Below are positions 9,218-20,550 of a stretch of DNA of 64,000 bases, in pieces (within the stretch, counting starts at the first letter, position 1; every line of letters begins with the position of its first letter). The stretch spans positions 6,473,294 through 6,537,293 of the forward strand of contig JALMQS010000153.1 of assembly GCA_024734495.1 (NCBI GenBank). Reading direction: 5' to 3'. The position numbers were made by a program, and so were the translations under genes. This DNA is from Forficula auricularia. Taxonomy: Eukaryota > Arthropoda > Insecta > Dermaptera > Forficulidae. The notes below the pieces were generated by a model that worked only from the letters and a program-made list of their open reading frames with translations, was not told the DNA's origin and made no database searches.

Positions 9218-9990
9218 GCCTAGATTAATTTGTAACAACGCTAAGAGAAATTTCTCTAAAAAAATCTCCCTCTTGCCTAGAATCGAACCTACGAACTCTT
9301 GAACTAAGGTCATTGGTTTTAACCACTAGACCAATCTGACGTTAATATTTATACCATGATTTCAGTTACTAAAACTATAAATTTTTGATTTAGACTTTGT
9401 GTCGAGATAATATTGTATTCATTTGAACTCGAATGAAAATGAAAAAACACCAATAGATTTTAAATTTATATATTTTATATTAATTAACGAGGCAAATTTG
9501 AAATATAATTGTCAGCTAGGATTTTAAACTGACAGCTCCAATTGATTTTCATTAACCAGGCAAATTTGAAATATAATTTTAATTTGCACTCGAATTTTGA
9601 AATGAAAAGACTCCAATTCATTTTAAATTAAGAAACATTAAATATATTTTTTGTAATTAATTAAATTAATTGAACCGCGTAAATATGAATAATTTCCATG
9701 ATTCAGCCTGCGAATTTTCTGCAGTTCATAAATCATTTCATTATTTTTGTTTTGAAAAGGAAAAATGAAATTTAAATTTTAAATTTAAATATATTCATAA
9801 TTATCCCCCCCCCCCCCCGCCACTCAAAAATTAAAGAGGCGAAACTTTTAAGAGACGATGTATTTTCGGTAGTTTGGAGTGTGTGTTTTTTAAGAGGAAT
9901 AAAATTTTTGGACCGAGACGCTGCCCGCCAGGGCACCAGCCCGGAGGGCCGAGCTTCGAGGGCGTGCCGAAGGCACGCACGAAAAGCTCG
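9218..9990. repeat. Dispersed repeat of about 0.77 kb, copy 1
   Basis: It shares its order of segments with 52985-53605: CTAGATTAATTTGTAACAAC, a tRNA-like block, AACTCGAATGAAAATGAAAA, GAGGCAAATTTGAAATATAA, a poly-C run, TTAAGAGACGATGTATTTTC, and a GC-rich end GACCGAGACGCTGCCCGCCA. The end holds a hairpin GGCGTGCCGAAGGCACGC (9960-9977). Both copies sit just inside an intron, 34 and 47 bases after a splice donor. Confidence 0.75.
9262..9342 (-). repeat. tRNA-like SINE head within the dispersed repeat
   Basis: Read on the minus strand, TTGGTCTAGTGGTTAAAACC resembles a pol III A box and GTAGGTTCGATTCTAGG a B box, at normal tRNA spacing. Acceptor-stem pairing is poor, so this is SINE-like and not a tRNA gene. 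A copy is at 53025-53105. Confidence 0.6.
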
Positions 9991-10257
9991 TAACAATAAT
10001 AATAACAATACCCGCAATTGCTAAAATAAAATTAAAAAAAAAACAATTTCATTGATAAAAAGGGAACATTATTGCAGAAACGTTTGAATACTAATTTATT
10101 TATTAAAAAAAAATAATTGAATTAATTTTTTTAAGCCCTTACACTTTGACCCTCTATGTGCTCCCTCTAAATTTTAGTCCTCCGACATAAAAGAAGATCC
10201 GCTGGAAAAACTTATTAAGGAGCTCCTTTCGCCGGCAATGTTAAATAAAAAATATTA

Positions 10258-12345
10258 GATTATAATCGAATGTTTTCTACATTTGATTCAATCGCGAATC
10301 AAATGTAGGGAATTTTTTGTCAAATATTGAGTGAAAATAATATTTGAACTTATATATTTCTAACTTGAAATAATGATCTTAAATAAATTTTTATAATTTT
10401 TCTAACTAATATAACAAAGAATAATTGCTATATCAATGAGAATTGTTTTTGACCGCGCTTATTTGAAAAAGATATTTATCGCGAGACTACTGCGGATTAC
10501 GCTATTGAAGTCTGCGGAGTCTTAAGTCTGGACCAAGAGAGAAAAAGATGTGATCCACTTAGTTACAATCCAACGACGTTGGTTAGTTAGAAAAATTATA
10601 AAAATTTATTAGATTATAAGTGTAACTTAATTTTTTATAATAGTTTAACTCTCTATCTATGCTTTGGTGAAGTTTCAATTATACATTACCGAGCAAATTT
10701 TTTAAAATGTAAACATTTTTCTTATGGAAAATTAAGATCTTGACATTTTCTCTTGAATTATACTACTATTACGTTGATTGATATAAAGTTAAAAAAAAAA
10801 AAACTAAAAAATTAGCTTTTTGAAACATGCAGGTTTCTTTTTTTTGCAATAAAATATATCATTGACCGACGAATTTACTTACGTTAGATATTTACTTTAA
10901 AAAATCATATAAATGCTATGTTTGGATGTAAACATAAACATTATTAATACAAAGCATTGCCAAATCATACAAAAGTTATTATCAGCTGATTTGAATAAAT
11001 CAAACTAACTTTTGTATTTAATTATTTTTTTATAATCGTTTTTATTTCAAACATTTACGGCTTTCATACTATTTATTTTTTAATTCTATTATTTTTCATT
11101 TCTATTTTAACTTATTTTATTAAATATTAGATACTACACTTCTTTTGACTCAACTGGAGCGAAAGGACCTCCTTAATTAAAAGTAAAGTTATCCCGAATT
11201 GAGCGAATCTATTCTATTTCCAATATTTGCATGTAATATCTAATTATATTATATTCTTTAATGTGATATTAAAGAAATAAATGCATAGTTCCCTTTTATA
11301 TATATTATTTAAAATGTAGAAATATTTATTATTGATGATTTTGCTTAGATTTTTCCGAGGGGTGAATCGCGATTGGAATTAGGTGTACACGTCTTTGGAA
11401 TTATGTGGAATTATTTTGGAATTCATTAGATAATGGCCCTTCATCTATTGTCTTCTACTTGGAAATAAAAGTGGAACTGGAAGTAGGTGTACACGATATT
11501 ACTTCGCGGTTTACCCCTCGGATTTTTCCAAATATGTATAAAATGGTTAAAACTAAGGGAAATGAAGACGTTAAGATATTCAAGAGTTATTGATTATTTT
11601 TTTAATAATGTCAAGCAAGTATGCGTGTTCCGATTTTATCTCAAATCAAATTAGCTTTTAATCAATAATGAAAAAGCATTTTGATAATTGCTTTTAAAGC
11701 TCTGAACCCACACAAAATTATTACCTTATTACACTGATAAACATTTTCACTAATTAAATATAATTTTTTCAATATTCACTAAAAATTGTTTCTTTCCATA
11801 ACAACAATATAATAAATTTTCTTTGTTTTTCTCTGCCCTGTAAAATTTCCTTGTTGTAAGTTACCAGGTTTACACTCTAAGGCTAGGCTTTTTTTTCATT
11901 CGACCCAACAATTTAGTTGGATTGGTTTGAAATCGTTTTTTTTTTTTTGGGATTGCGAGATTAAATATAACATCTGAGATTTCAAATTCACTTGGTGATC
12001 CATCCGAATGTCTAGCTATACGCGAAATGACGTTGGATTGTAACTAAGTGAATCACATCTTTTTCTCTCTTGGTCCAGACTTAGGACTCCGCAGACTCCA
12101 ATACCGTAATCCGCAGTAGTCTCGCGATAAATATCTTTTTCAAATAAGCGCGGCCAAAAACAATTCTCATTGATTTATCAATTATTCTTTGATATATTAA
12201 TGAGAAAAATTATAAAATTTATTTAAAATCATTATTTCAAGTTAGAAATATATAAGTTCAGATATTATTTTCACTCAATATTTGAGAAAAATTCCCTACA
12301 TTTGATTCACGATTGAATCAAATATAGAAAACATTCGGTTAACTC
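10258..12345. mobile_element. TIR/foldback element with inverted repeats of about 330 bp
   Basis: The left arm 10258-10590 (CGAATGTTTTCTACATTTGA, TTATCGCGAGACTACTGCGG, GTCCAGACTT family words) is mirrored by 12010-12345. The interior includes a smaller inverted pair around a TAGGTGTACACG word (11380-11500) and no transposase. A short open frame at 11405-11593 spans the inner inverted pair and is not credible. Confidence 0.78.
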
Positions 12346-12620
12346 TAATTTAATAACTAAGCTCAATTTTTTTATCATAAGTGCTCATCGATCGATTTTG
12401 ATTAAATAATCGAGTTGATCTGCAGTTGTGTATGAACCTACATTAAACTTAGTATATTTATGTCCATCAACTAAACTATAGCTCGACTGAAAATCGACTG
12501 TGTGTGCCTAGCCTAATATGCTAAATAAAATTAAAAATAGATTACTACCTAATAGTAGGTTTCACAAATACAAGAAACTTATCAATGTAAACTCCTGAAG
12601 ATGAAAATATATATTGAGCA

Positions 12621-13638
12621 CAGGTGGGGAACCTGCGGCCTCGAGGGTTTATTGTACAGCCTCAAACAGCTAGCGCTTGTATTAATTAATGTTTAATTAT
12701 TTAAATTACGTCAATCTGAAAATTAATATAATAAATAAAGAACGTATAAGAACTACTTGGTTAGTCAAATAAAAATAAGCTGACGTGTTCTGATGTGGCC
12801 ATCCACTTGACTTTACTGTACAACCTGGCCCCTCACTTACATTAATATTTAATAAAATTATTTATAATCATGTAGGGGTGGGGGGTTAGTTTTTGCATTT
12901 TTAGACTTCTGGGGACCCACTGATTATGTATACAATATTTGGTTGAGTTTGGTAAATGGCAAAGATTTTCATTTTTTGACCCCCCCCTATTTTGGACGGT
13001 TAGATTTTGCATTTTTAGACTTCTGGGGTCCACTGTATGTTATGTTATGTATACAAAATTTGGTTGAGTTTGGTCAAATGGCCTAGATTTTTAATTTTTA
13101 ACCCCCTCCACCCCCCCCCCCCTTAATTTTGGGTCCATATGCACCAGAATCTAATCAGCTCTTAATCTCAATGCTTCAAAACTACGTGTGAAATTTGGTT
13201 TCGATATTCAAACTAGTTTTTGAGCTAGCTCGTCCACAAAAATTTGATAACGCACAGACTAATTAACTAACAGACTAACAGACATTTTGACAAAACAATT
13301 ATTATCTCGAAAAATATAATTTTTTCGATGTTCACTTTATTAGGGCTTTTTTGTAGACCGAAATGCCCTGGTTTCGCTCAATTTTTTTAATCGAAATAGT
13401 TTCAGCCGTTTTTGAGATTTTCCAAAAAAAGGAGGAAAAAAACCACTTTTTTCATGCACGATTACAATACTTGACCATACTCTGTATGGTAAAGTAAAAA
13501 GAATTAAAATATAACATTTCTTGTAGAGTGGAAGTTAAATTTTTTCTTTGCAGTAAAGTATAAAAAATTATTTCGGCCTTCTTTACTACTGCCTAATTTA
13601 ATGTGGCCTTCAATGGTAAAAAGGTTCCCCATCTCTGG
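12621..13638. mobile_element. hAT-like MITE carrying repeat X
   Basis: CAGGTGGGGAACCTGCGGCC at left is mirrored by GGTTCCCCATCTCTG at right. I could not find a clear target duplication. Repeat X occupies most of the interior. Confidence 0.55.
12774..13497 (+). repeat. Dispersed repeat X, full-length copy
   Basis: Landmarks in order: AATAAGCTGACGTGTTCTGA, TGACTTTACCATACAA, a G/C-run segment with TTTTTGCATTTTTAGACTTC, ATTATGTATACAAAATTTGG, CTAATCAGCTCTTAATCTCA, CTCGTCCACAAAAATTTG, TTTTGACAAAACAATTATTA, CATGCACGATTACAATACTT, ending near GTATGGTAAAGTAAA. At least six other copies lie in the window (24953, 29290, 33443, 36085, 38091, 41515). No open frame is conserved. Confidence 0.85.
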
Positions 13639-14588
13639 ACTAGAATCTTGCTCATAATCGATATTTCTTTATTTATAAAACCTACCTAGTAATCTATTTT
13701 TTAAATTTTTTCACATTGAACCTACTGTATCTACTATTCTCCTTGAACAAAAGCATCTGGGCAAAGCAAAAAATTTCTAAAACCTTTTTAAACCTTTTGT
13801 ATTCTTTAAAAAAATTGATTTTTTTTTTATTTCAGTTAACTATTCTATACATAATGACTAATCACTAACTCTTTTAACAGAAGCTGATTGGATATATTTT
13901 GATTAACTACTTGCGAATGCTAAAAAGATCTTCTTAAAGAAAATTTTCGAAATTCTGTATCAGAAAAACAATAAATTGAAACAGTAATCGTTAATGTACC
14001 AAGAGCTATTTTAAATTAAGAAAATTTCAGAAATAAATTAATTCAGTACATAATCAAAAGTTTGTTATTGTCTTTTCTATTTTCTATATTATTATTTAAA
14101 GGAAAATTTTGTGGATTTATTTAATTTCCATCGAGAATTACAAACAAGGTGATTTAATTATATAATTTATTATAATTATAATAAAAAAAAGAGACTAAAA
14201 AGAACCGAATGAGTGCTTAATAATTAATTACATTATTTTCATGTTTAAAGCGTCAAGCTTTTATTTCTAACCATGTGAGTATTTTCGAATACTGAAAAAA
14301 AATATTTTCTACTTTTTAATGTATATAGGTGTATACCATATATATACCGGGTGAGTTTTTGATCTTGAGACAGTCTTATAATTCAAAAACAGTGCATTAT
14401 ATGGAAAAAAGTTTCAAATAAAAGTTTATTTATATCGAGGGGGAAACTAAACTACGCTATTGTTTGTCGACTTAGAATAAGCTTTCAAGAGTATTTCAAT
14501 GTCAAGTTCTGTTTTTTAAATGGAACCCTATATTTTTCTATACGTCTACTTAATCTAGAAAAAAAACTGAACAACTTTCATATGAACT

Positions 14589-14703
14589 CAAAACCCTGAA
14601 GAAGGAGGGAATAAATAGCCTCCGAAACGTCGGTTTTATGAATAAAAAGATAGTGTAAATTATCTTCTTCTTTTTTTGGACTGCCTCATCGATATCCACT
14701 TAA
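14589..14703 (+). mobile_element. Short Penelope-type insertion with hammerhead-like motif and 12-bp target duplication
   Basis: TTCATATGAACT flanks both sides exactly (14577-14588, 14704-14715), and the other arm of the host foldback supplies the near-empty site. The insert carries CTGAAGA, the stem GGAGG...CCTCC and GAAACGTC, a hammerhead-like arrangement seen in Penelope-like elements. Heavy 5' truncation is implied. Confidence 0.75.
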
Positions 14704-15542
14704 TTCATATGAACTATTTTTTTATACGACATCAAATAAACAAAATACATGAATCAATTAGATCTCAAAAAAATCTTAACAATTATTTAACTTAATTATC
14801 AAATAATAATGATTAAAAAATTAATTATTAAATAAATAATCATTAAATCGAAAAGTCACAACAATGAAAATAAGTGTTTATAATGATATTAAAACTTAGT
14901 TATACACAGATTTAAGAAATTATTTTCTACTTAATAGAACGAATTAAAATTCTTGAGTTTGAAAAAGTTTATTTCTCATGTCAATTCAGTAGATAGTTAT
15001 ATTGTATTACCATAATAAAAATGGAGCATTTTTTTTGTTGAAGACAATTAAAATGGTCCTAATTTATGCGGTGAATGTGGAAGAAGTGTTATGGGGCTGC
15101 CATTGAAATGAATGCTGAGCGTTTTCCTGATAGGAATACACCCTCACAAGCTTCATTTTATTGTGTTGTATAATCTGTTAAAAACAAAAAAAAAATGAAA
15201 TGAAAAGGCTACAAAGAAACTGGAACTGGAATTCATCCAGAAGACTCTGGAATGTTTCAAAACAGTGTCGAAAAATTATAAAATTATTAATTATTATTAA
15301 ATTATTTATTTAATAATTAATTATTTAATCATATTTATTTGATAATTAAGTTAAATAATTGTCAAAAATAATTATTAAGAATTTTTTTTTAGATCTAATT
15401 GATTCATGTATTTTGTTTATTTGATGTCGTATAAAAAAATAGTTTTAAATGAAAGTTGTTCAGTTTTTTTTTTTTTTTTTAGATTAAGTAGACGTATAGA
15501 AACATATAGGGTTTCGATTTAAAAAACAGAACTTGACATTAA

Positions 15543-16235
15543 GGTAGTTTCGCGACAATACTAGCAAAAGGCTAATGCTAGAGTACTAGAACAGACAATA
15601 AGGATTCATAATTCATAAGCCCAAAACTTTTTGCTGTTTATGTACCAATTCTAGCCAATCCCGTGCTCGTTTGACAAATTTGGCACCATTGTAAGAGATT
15701 GAATATTTTTATATTAAAATGACAGATTAAATACATTTTAAATTTCTATAAAAATCGCTTTGTTATTTTTTAACAAATATAATCAACGCCTACGTTACAC
15801 CTTATTAAAATTATAATTTTTAAAAAATATAGCGCATGCATCTTTCGCTGGTTAAATAAATGCGCTGTTGCCAAAATGTTTTTAGTGAAATTTTTTTTAT
15901 ACATTTTTCATTATTTATTCCTTATTATCTCAGAAACTGTGTTGTAGCTATGAATCAAAATTGTCGTAAAATATGTATTGGTTATTGTTTAGTTTTTTAT
16001 AAAAATGGTAAGAAGGGTTTCTTAATTATAATTAAATATGTATGTAAATTTCCCGATATCCCGTATAGTGCAATGCTAAAGAGCCCGAAAAACTCGATTT
16101 TTGAAATTAAATATCTCCAGAACTGTATTGTTCATAAATTTCGTTTTGCCACCAATCGATACAGAAGTATTTAAATAATAATATATCTAAATTTCAGAAA
16201 AATCCTAAGAAAACGCATTTGGCGGAACAACTACC
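15543..16235. mobile_element. piggyBac-like MITE at a TTAA site
   Basis: Ends GGTAGTTTCGCG and GGAACAACTACC, bordered by TTAA on both sides (15539-15542, 16236-16239). The opposite arm of the host foldback reads ACATTGAAATAC where this arm reads ACATTAA...TTAAAATAC, which fits an insertion with TTAA duplication. An open stretch at 15860-16174 inside has no recognisable similarity. Confidence 0.8.
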
Positions 16236-16390
16236 TTAAAATACCCTTGAAAGCTTGTTCTACGTCGACAAACAATAGCGTAGTTTCCCCCTCGATATAA
16301 ACAAACTTTTATTTGAAACTTTTTTCCATATAATGTACTGTTTTTGATTTATAAGACTGTCTCAAGATAAAAAAAAACTCACCTCGTATA

Positions 16391-16905
16391 TTTTTTTTTT
16401 TTTTTTTAATGCAATCGAATGCAAGAAGGGGTGCACCAGTAAAGGTGTAGCCCCTATGGATCTCGAAAGACCCTTGCATTACCGAAGAGAAGGAAAGTTG
16501 ATTGAGTGAGAGGGGTGTAGACGTAGGTGTCTATGCACCCTGGTTTTGAAGGTTTGAAGATCATAGGTGCTGGGAAAGATAGAGGCTGGGAGAGAGTTCC
16601 AGTTCCTTGAAGTCATGGGGATATATGTATTCGCGAATGAAGTGGTCCGGCACTTTTCCAATTTGACCGCAAAGAGTGTTGGGAGTCGGCAAAACGTGTG
16701 CTGCGTGCAAAGTATGCTTTGGGGGGAATTATTGATTTTATCTCATCAGAGCACCTGCCGTGATAGTATCTATAGAAAAGGGAAAGGGCAGAGACATCTC
16801 TTCGATGAGCCAACGAGTCGAGGGAGTCGGTGAGGGTAGAATCGTCAATTAGCCTGACGGCTCGTTTCTGAATTGCATCAAGGGTAGCAAGAGAATAAAA
16901 TATAT
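16391..16905 (-). mobile_element. 5'-truncated LINE (jockey/CR1-like), copy 1
   Basis: The poly-T at 16391-16407 is the A tail of a minus-strand LINE. Reading leftwards from about 16880, the frame gives LDAIQKRAVRLIDDSTLTDS, then ALSLFYRYYHGRCSDE, IIPPKA and, after a frameshift near 16670, PMTSRNWNSLPASIFPS. This is the C-terminal end of a reverse-transcriptase polyprotein common in insect LINEs. A less damaged copy lies at 49118-49611. Confidence 0.82.
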
Positions 16906-16940
16906 ACAAGAATTGCTCGTTTAATAATATAAGAAAGATA

Positions 16941-17877
16941 TACAGGGTGGTGACTTGGCCGACGCACCATAGCGATTACAATGTTAATTTTTGAATGTGC
17001 ATTTATTTGCTCCCCTAATTATTTTAGAGTTAAAGTTCTTATAGGTTTTTTGTAGAGAAAAAATACTGAATCCGAACATATTTTTGTTTTCAAATTTTGA
17101 AATTTCAGAACCGTAATAATCAACATTATAAATAATTGTATTTTTACAAAAATCACTGAGGCCATGGAATTATTAAAACAAACAAGGCATTTTCATTTGT
17201 TGTTTCTATTTGACGTTTAATAGTGATGTCTTTAGTGATTATTTTAGAGCATAATTAGAATACAAAAAACTGAGCAGAATTAAAATTCTAAAAGATAATT
17301 ACATCAGATTTTGTCTAATTCATAATTTAAAAGTCCAAAAAAAACGATTTTAAAAATGTAGATATTTTAAAATAAAAAAAAAATTTAAATTTTAAATTTT
17401 AAAATATTACTTATAATTTCGTTGATTATTCTTGTGAAAATTTAAAAGCTCGTTCTAAACTTCATCTACGTGAATCTACTATTTTTATTTATCAATGACG
17501 AATACAAAACTCAGCCCATTCAAATTTAACGAGTTTCTCATTATGGTAATCAATAAATTCTAATAAGAACTGATTTTAAAAAGTTCAAATATAACAAACG
17601 TCACTTAGAAACAACAAATGAAAATGCCTTGTTTGTTTTACTAATAATTCCATGGCCTCAGTGATTTTTGTAAAAATACAATTATTTATAATGTTGATTA
17701 TTACGGTTCTGAAATTTCAAAATTTGAAAACAAAAATATGTTCGGATTCAGTATTTTTTTCTCTACAAAAAACCTATAAGAACTTTAACTCTAAAATAAT
17801 TAGGGAGCAAATAAATGCACATTCAAGAATTAACATTGTAATCGCTATGCTGCGTCGGCCAAGTCACCACCCGGTAT
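16941..17877. mobile_element. TIR foldback element, arms about 290 bp
   Basis: TACAGGGTGGTGACTTGGCC at left is mirrored by GGCCAAGTCACCACCCGGTA at right. The arms agree through TTTGCTCCCCTAATTATTTT and CCATGGAATTATTAAAACAA. It ends 60 bases before the terminal exon. No transposase. Confidence 0.85.
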
Positions 17878-17936
17878 ATAATATAACAGTGTACAAGATA
17901 TTGTAACTAATTGTTTTTTTTCTCTCTCTCTCCTAG

Positions 17937-18368
17937 GCACTTTCTGGAATTCGTCTTGTTGAAACTCTTGAAAGAATCGGTTTTGAAACTTTGATGGCCT
18001 CGACAGCCGCCGGTGGTGCTTCCTCTCCTTCGCTTCCCTCTGGCAGTGCAGCCCTTTATACCCGACGGAACCTCAAAAGCCCGATGGAACAGCTGACCAG
18101 CCTCAAAACGAAACCGCCCTTGACGGCCGCCCCGCCTCAATCTCCGGCCACCCCGCCACCCCCCTCGCCATTGCCTATTTCTGGATACGGCCGGGGGAAC
18201 GGCGGTACCCTCGGACGGAATCGCCGTGGCCAGGCCACCGTCCGACCCGATTTAGGCACTCTTCCAAGTCGTCCCACGTTTAGTACTGACCCGGCAGCAG
18301 AAACTGTTGCATCTACTTTAGGTACCATAAGTTCGATGCTTTTTGGTCGAAAAGGCGGATTACTATAA
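17937..18368 (+). CDS. Terminal exon of the unidentified proline-rich-tailed gene
   Basis: 143 codons and TAA at 18366-18368, read in phase 0 after CTCCTAG. It starts ALSGIRLVETLERIGFETLM, which may form a helix. A long disordered tail follows with PPLTAAPPQSPATPPPPSPL, a Gly/Arg-rich patch (GYGRGNGGTLGRNRRG) and a hydrophobic C-terminus TISSMLFGRKGGLL. The conserved-looking final peptide suggests an end-specific binding motif. Base composition is GC-rich relative to the flanks. A possible relation to Milton/TRAK adaptors rests on general resemblance only. The minus-strand frame over the same bases is a shadow. The 3' untranslated region is AT-rich, with an ATTAAA-type string at about 18522. 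Confidence 0.75.
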   Translation, partial: ALSGIRLVETLERIGFETLMASTAAGGASSPSLPSGSAALYTRRNLKSPMEQLTSLKTKPPLTAAPPQSPATPPPPSPLPISGYGRGNGGTLGRNRRGQATVRPDLGTLPSRPTFSTDPAAETVASTLGTISSMLFGRKGGLL

Positions 18369-18623
18369 AAATTTGTTATCAAATTTCACATTGCCAAAAT
18401 AATCATTAATTTTTTATGCAATTCTGAAGAATTTTTTTTTTATTACTTTCTACAAAACAATATTCTTGCATACACTTATTAAATTAGTGCCAAGACTGAA
18501 TAACTTATATATATGTATAAATTAAAGAAAAATATCAATGAATTTTAAACATTGGCAAATTATATTAGATAAATATGTTATTTAAAAAAATCAGCATTTA
18601 GAGGAAGGATATCTTCTTTGAAT

Positions 18624-20468
18624 CAAGGGCGGATTCAGGCCCCTGGCGGTAAAATTTACGGGGATTCTTAACATAAAATTTAAAAACAAATAAATATATA
18701 TATACCTATGTATATGCTACAAAATGAACCAGCTTCTTTGAGATATCAAAAAAAATAACCATTTTTTTTTTTTTTTTAATAATAATTTGAAGTTTGGTGA
18801 AAAATAATATTGGGTGAAATTAAACAATGTATTAAATAAAACACTTAACGAGATAAATGCAACGATATATCGATATTTCGAAAATAAAAACCAATATATA
18901 ATTACTTTATTTTTAATCATTCGTTTTAGTAATTTGATATATCGGAGGAGGGGCTATCGATCGATATTCGGATATATCGAAAAGTGATATTTTATATGCC
19001 GGAAAATTTAGATTTGTAAAATAAAAAAATACAAATATTGTCGAAGGGGAAAAAATATCCACATCATTAGATTAATTTTCTATTTGAATAATTTTTATAG
19101 TTTAAAAGATTTTTAATATTGATATATTGCAATATATTGAAAGAAAATAAAAAAGCTCGACATTAGGAATGTTATTATATATAATATTTAAAAAAAATTG
19201 ATATTTTTTTACCAAAATCATTTTAGAAATAGTAAAATATCGGGGGGGGGGGGGGGGGGGGCTATTGATATTTTGGAATATATAATTTTTCCTCAATTTT
19301 TCTTTTATACATAATCAGACTCTGATCGCTAAAAATTTTTAAAGAAATTGACAACCTTTAAGGAAAATTTGTGTGGCAGTATTGATTGCATTTATTTTCA
19401 TTTTATTTAAAAAGTAAAAAAAAAAATAAAATTCCAATTTTTCGTTGAAATCTAATTAAAATAATATATATAGATCGTTTTTTTATAGATCTATTTTATT
19501 TTTTCCCTATTGTGATTTTATTTTTTCGTATTATACAATTAAAAAAAGAAAAATATTGATAAATTTTCTATATTAAGTCATATGATTTTTATTTCTTTGA
19601 GTTTTTAAAATCATCACAAATAAAATTAAAAATTATTAAAAGTAGACTTTTCTAGCTGTCATTTCATATATGGTGTAATTTCTTTTTAAAATTAGACAAA
19701 ATAATATTTGAAAATTGTTTTCATTAATCTCATGTACTTGATTTCTACGAGCCAGCGGCGCAAGACCAAAATTTTATGTGGGCGAGGTAAATTTTGCGAG
19801 GCCCCCCCTTCCATGGTGGCGCAATTTTACATAGAGAGGAAAAAATTTGGCTAGGGGTTTTGGGAAATTTCTTTTTTTTTTTTAACAAAGGTGAACAAAA
19901 AAAACAATAAAACTTTTCGTCCGGGGTCCAGGTGGTTACAAAATGTTGCTGTTGCTAGCTTAAAGAAAACAAATTTGGTATGTCAATATATTTATCGTTT
20001 TATATTGAATAAATTTTTAATTTTTACGTTGCGTCCGATTTATGCGTATTTGCGCTGCGCGAGGCCCCTCGGGCCGCGAGGCCGTAGGCGGTGGCCCACC
20101 TTGCCCACGCCTAACGCCGCCTCTGCTATGACCATATATTGTGTTATAATCAGACTGTCACAAATAACGTTAAAAGTGTTAATTAAAAGCTGGGACGTTC
20201 TAGCTGTCAGCTAGTGATAGAAAATTGACATTTTCCGGAAATTTTATAGCCGCTTGCAGAAAATAAATAATTGTTTGGAAATGTTAAATTAGCCGAAAAA
20301 TATGCAGAGAAACTTGAAAAAAAAGGCAGCATATAAAATTATCGATGCATGATGAATTAGTAATAAAACGCAATGGTCGATTTTGAATATCGGCTGGAAA
20401 TATTTTTTATACCTCCCTACCGCTCAGAGCCGCCAGGTTTGTTCCACACCCGCCCTGATCCGCCTTTG
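18624..20468. mobile_element. Composite bounded by CAAGGGCGGATTCAGG-type ends
   Basis: CAAGGGCGGATTCAGG at 18624 faces CCCTGATCCGCCTTTG ending at 20468, and GCGGCT/CCGCCAGG words are mirrored just inside. I see no matching target duplication (CTTTGAAT versus TATTTAAA), so this may be two partial copies. Between them lie AT-rich DNA, a poly-G run at 19243-19260 and a second GC-rich repeat at 19750-20135. Confidence 0.5.
19750..20135. repeat. GC-rich MITE-like repeat
   Basis: AGCCAGCGGCGCAAG at left and CGCCTAACGCCGCCTCTGCT at right are partly inverted. TTTTGCGAGGCCCCCC and GCGAGGCCCCTCGGGCC recur inside. The plus-strand frame across it is not credible. Confidence 0.45.
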
Positions 20469-20511
20469 TATTTAAAATGCATTTCGGATCAAGTAAAATA
20501 AAAAAAACTGA

Positions 20512-20550
<39 letters not shown>

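Larger units (their letters stand above)
12531..13710. repeat. Penelope-type snap-back hosting a MITE and repeat X
   Basis: AAAAATAGATTACTACC with TAGTAGGTTTCAC (12531-12570) is mirrored by AAACCTACCTAGTAATCTAT at 13679-13700. ACTCCTGAAGATGAAA near 12592 is a degenerate hammerhead-like phrase. The remaining length is the nested MITE. Confidence 0.55.
14342..16390. mobile_element. TIR element with long arms, twice interrupted
   Basis: TACCGGGTGAGTTTTTGATC at left is mirrored by AAAAACTCACCTCGTATA at right. The arms continue through the GTCGACAAACAATAGCG region and ATGTATTTTGTTTATTTGAT. The left arm is interrupted by a Penelope-type insertion and the right arm by a TTAA-targeting element. No transposase is present. 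Confidence 0.8.
9184..17936 (+). other. 8.75-kb intron filled with inverted-repeat elements
   Basis: It is bounded by the donor GTATAT at 9184 and the acceptor CTCCTAG ending at 17936. It holds four large foldbacks or TIR elements, a LINE, a SINE-headed repeat and Penelope-type fragments, listed separately. 13720-14340 is plain AT-rich DNA with no recognisable feature. Confidence 0.7.

Noticed and set aside
9262..9342. A functional tRNA gene on the minus strand
   Set aside because: Internal promoter boxes match, but the acceptor stem does not pair and the block is part of a dispersed repeat.
15860..16174. 104-codon plus-strand frame
   Set aside because: It lies inside the TTAA-flanked MITE and shows no recognisable domain.
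18137..18382. Minus-strand frame over the proline-rich terminal exon
   Set aside because: It is the antisense shadow of a well-supported spliced exon and has no own start context or similarity.
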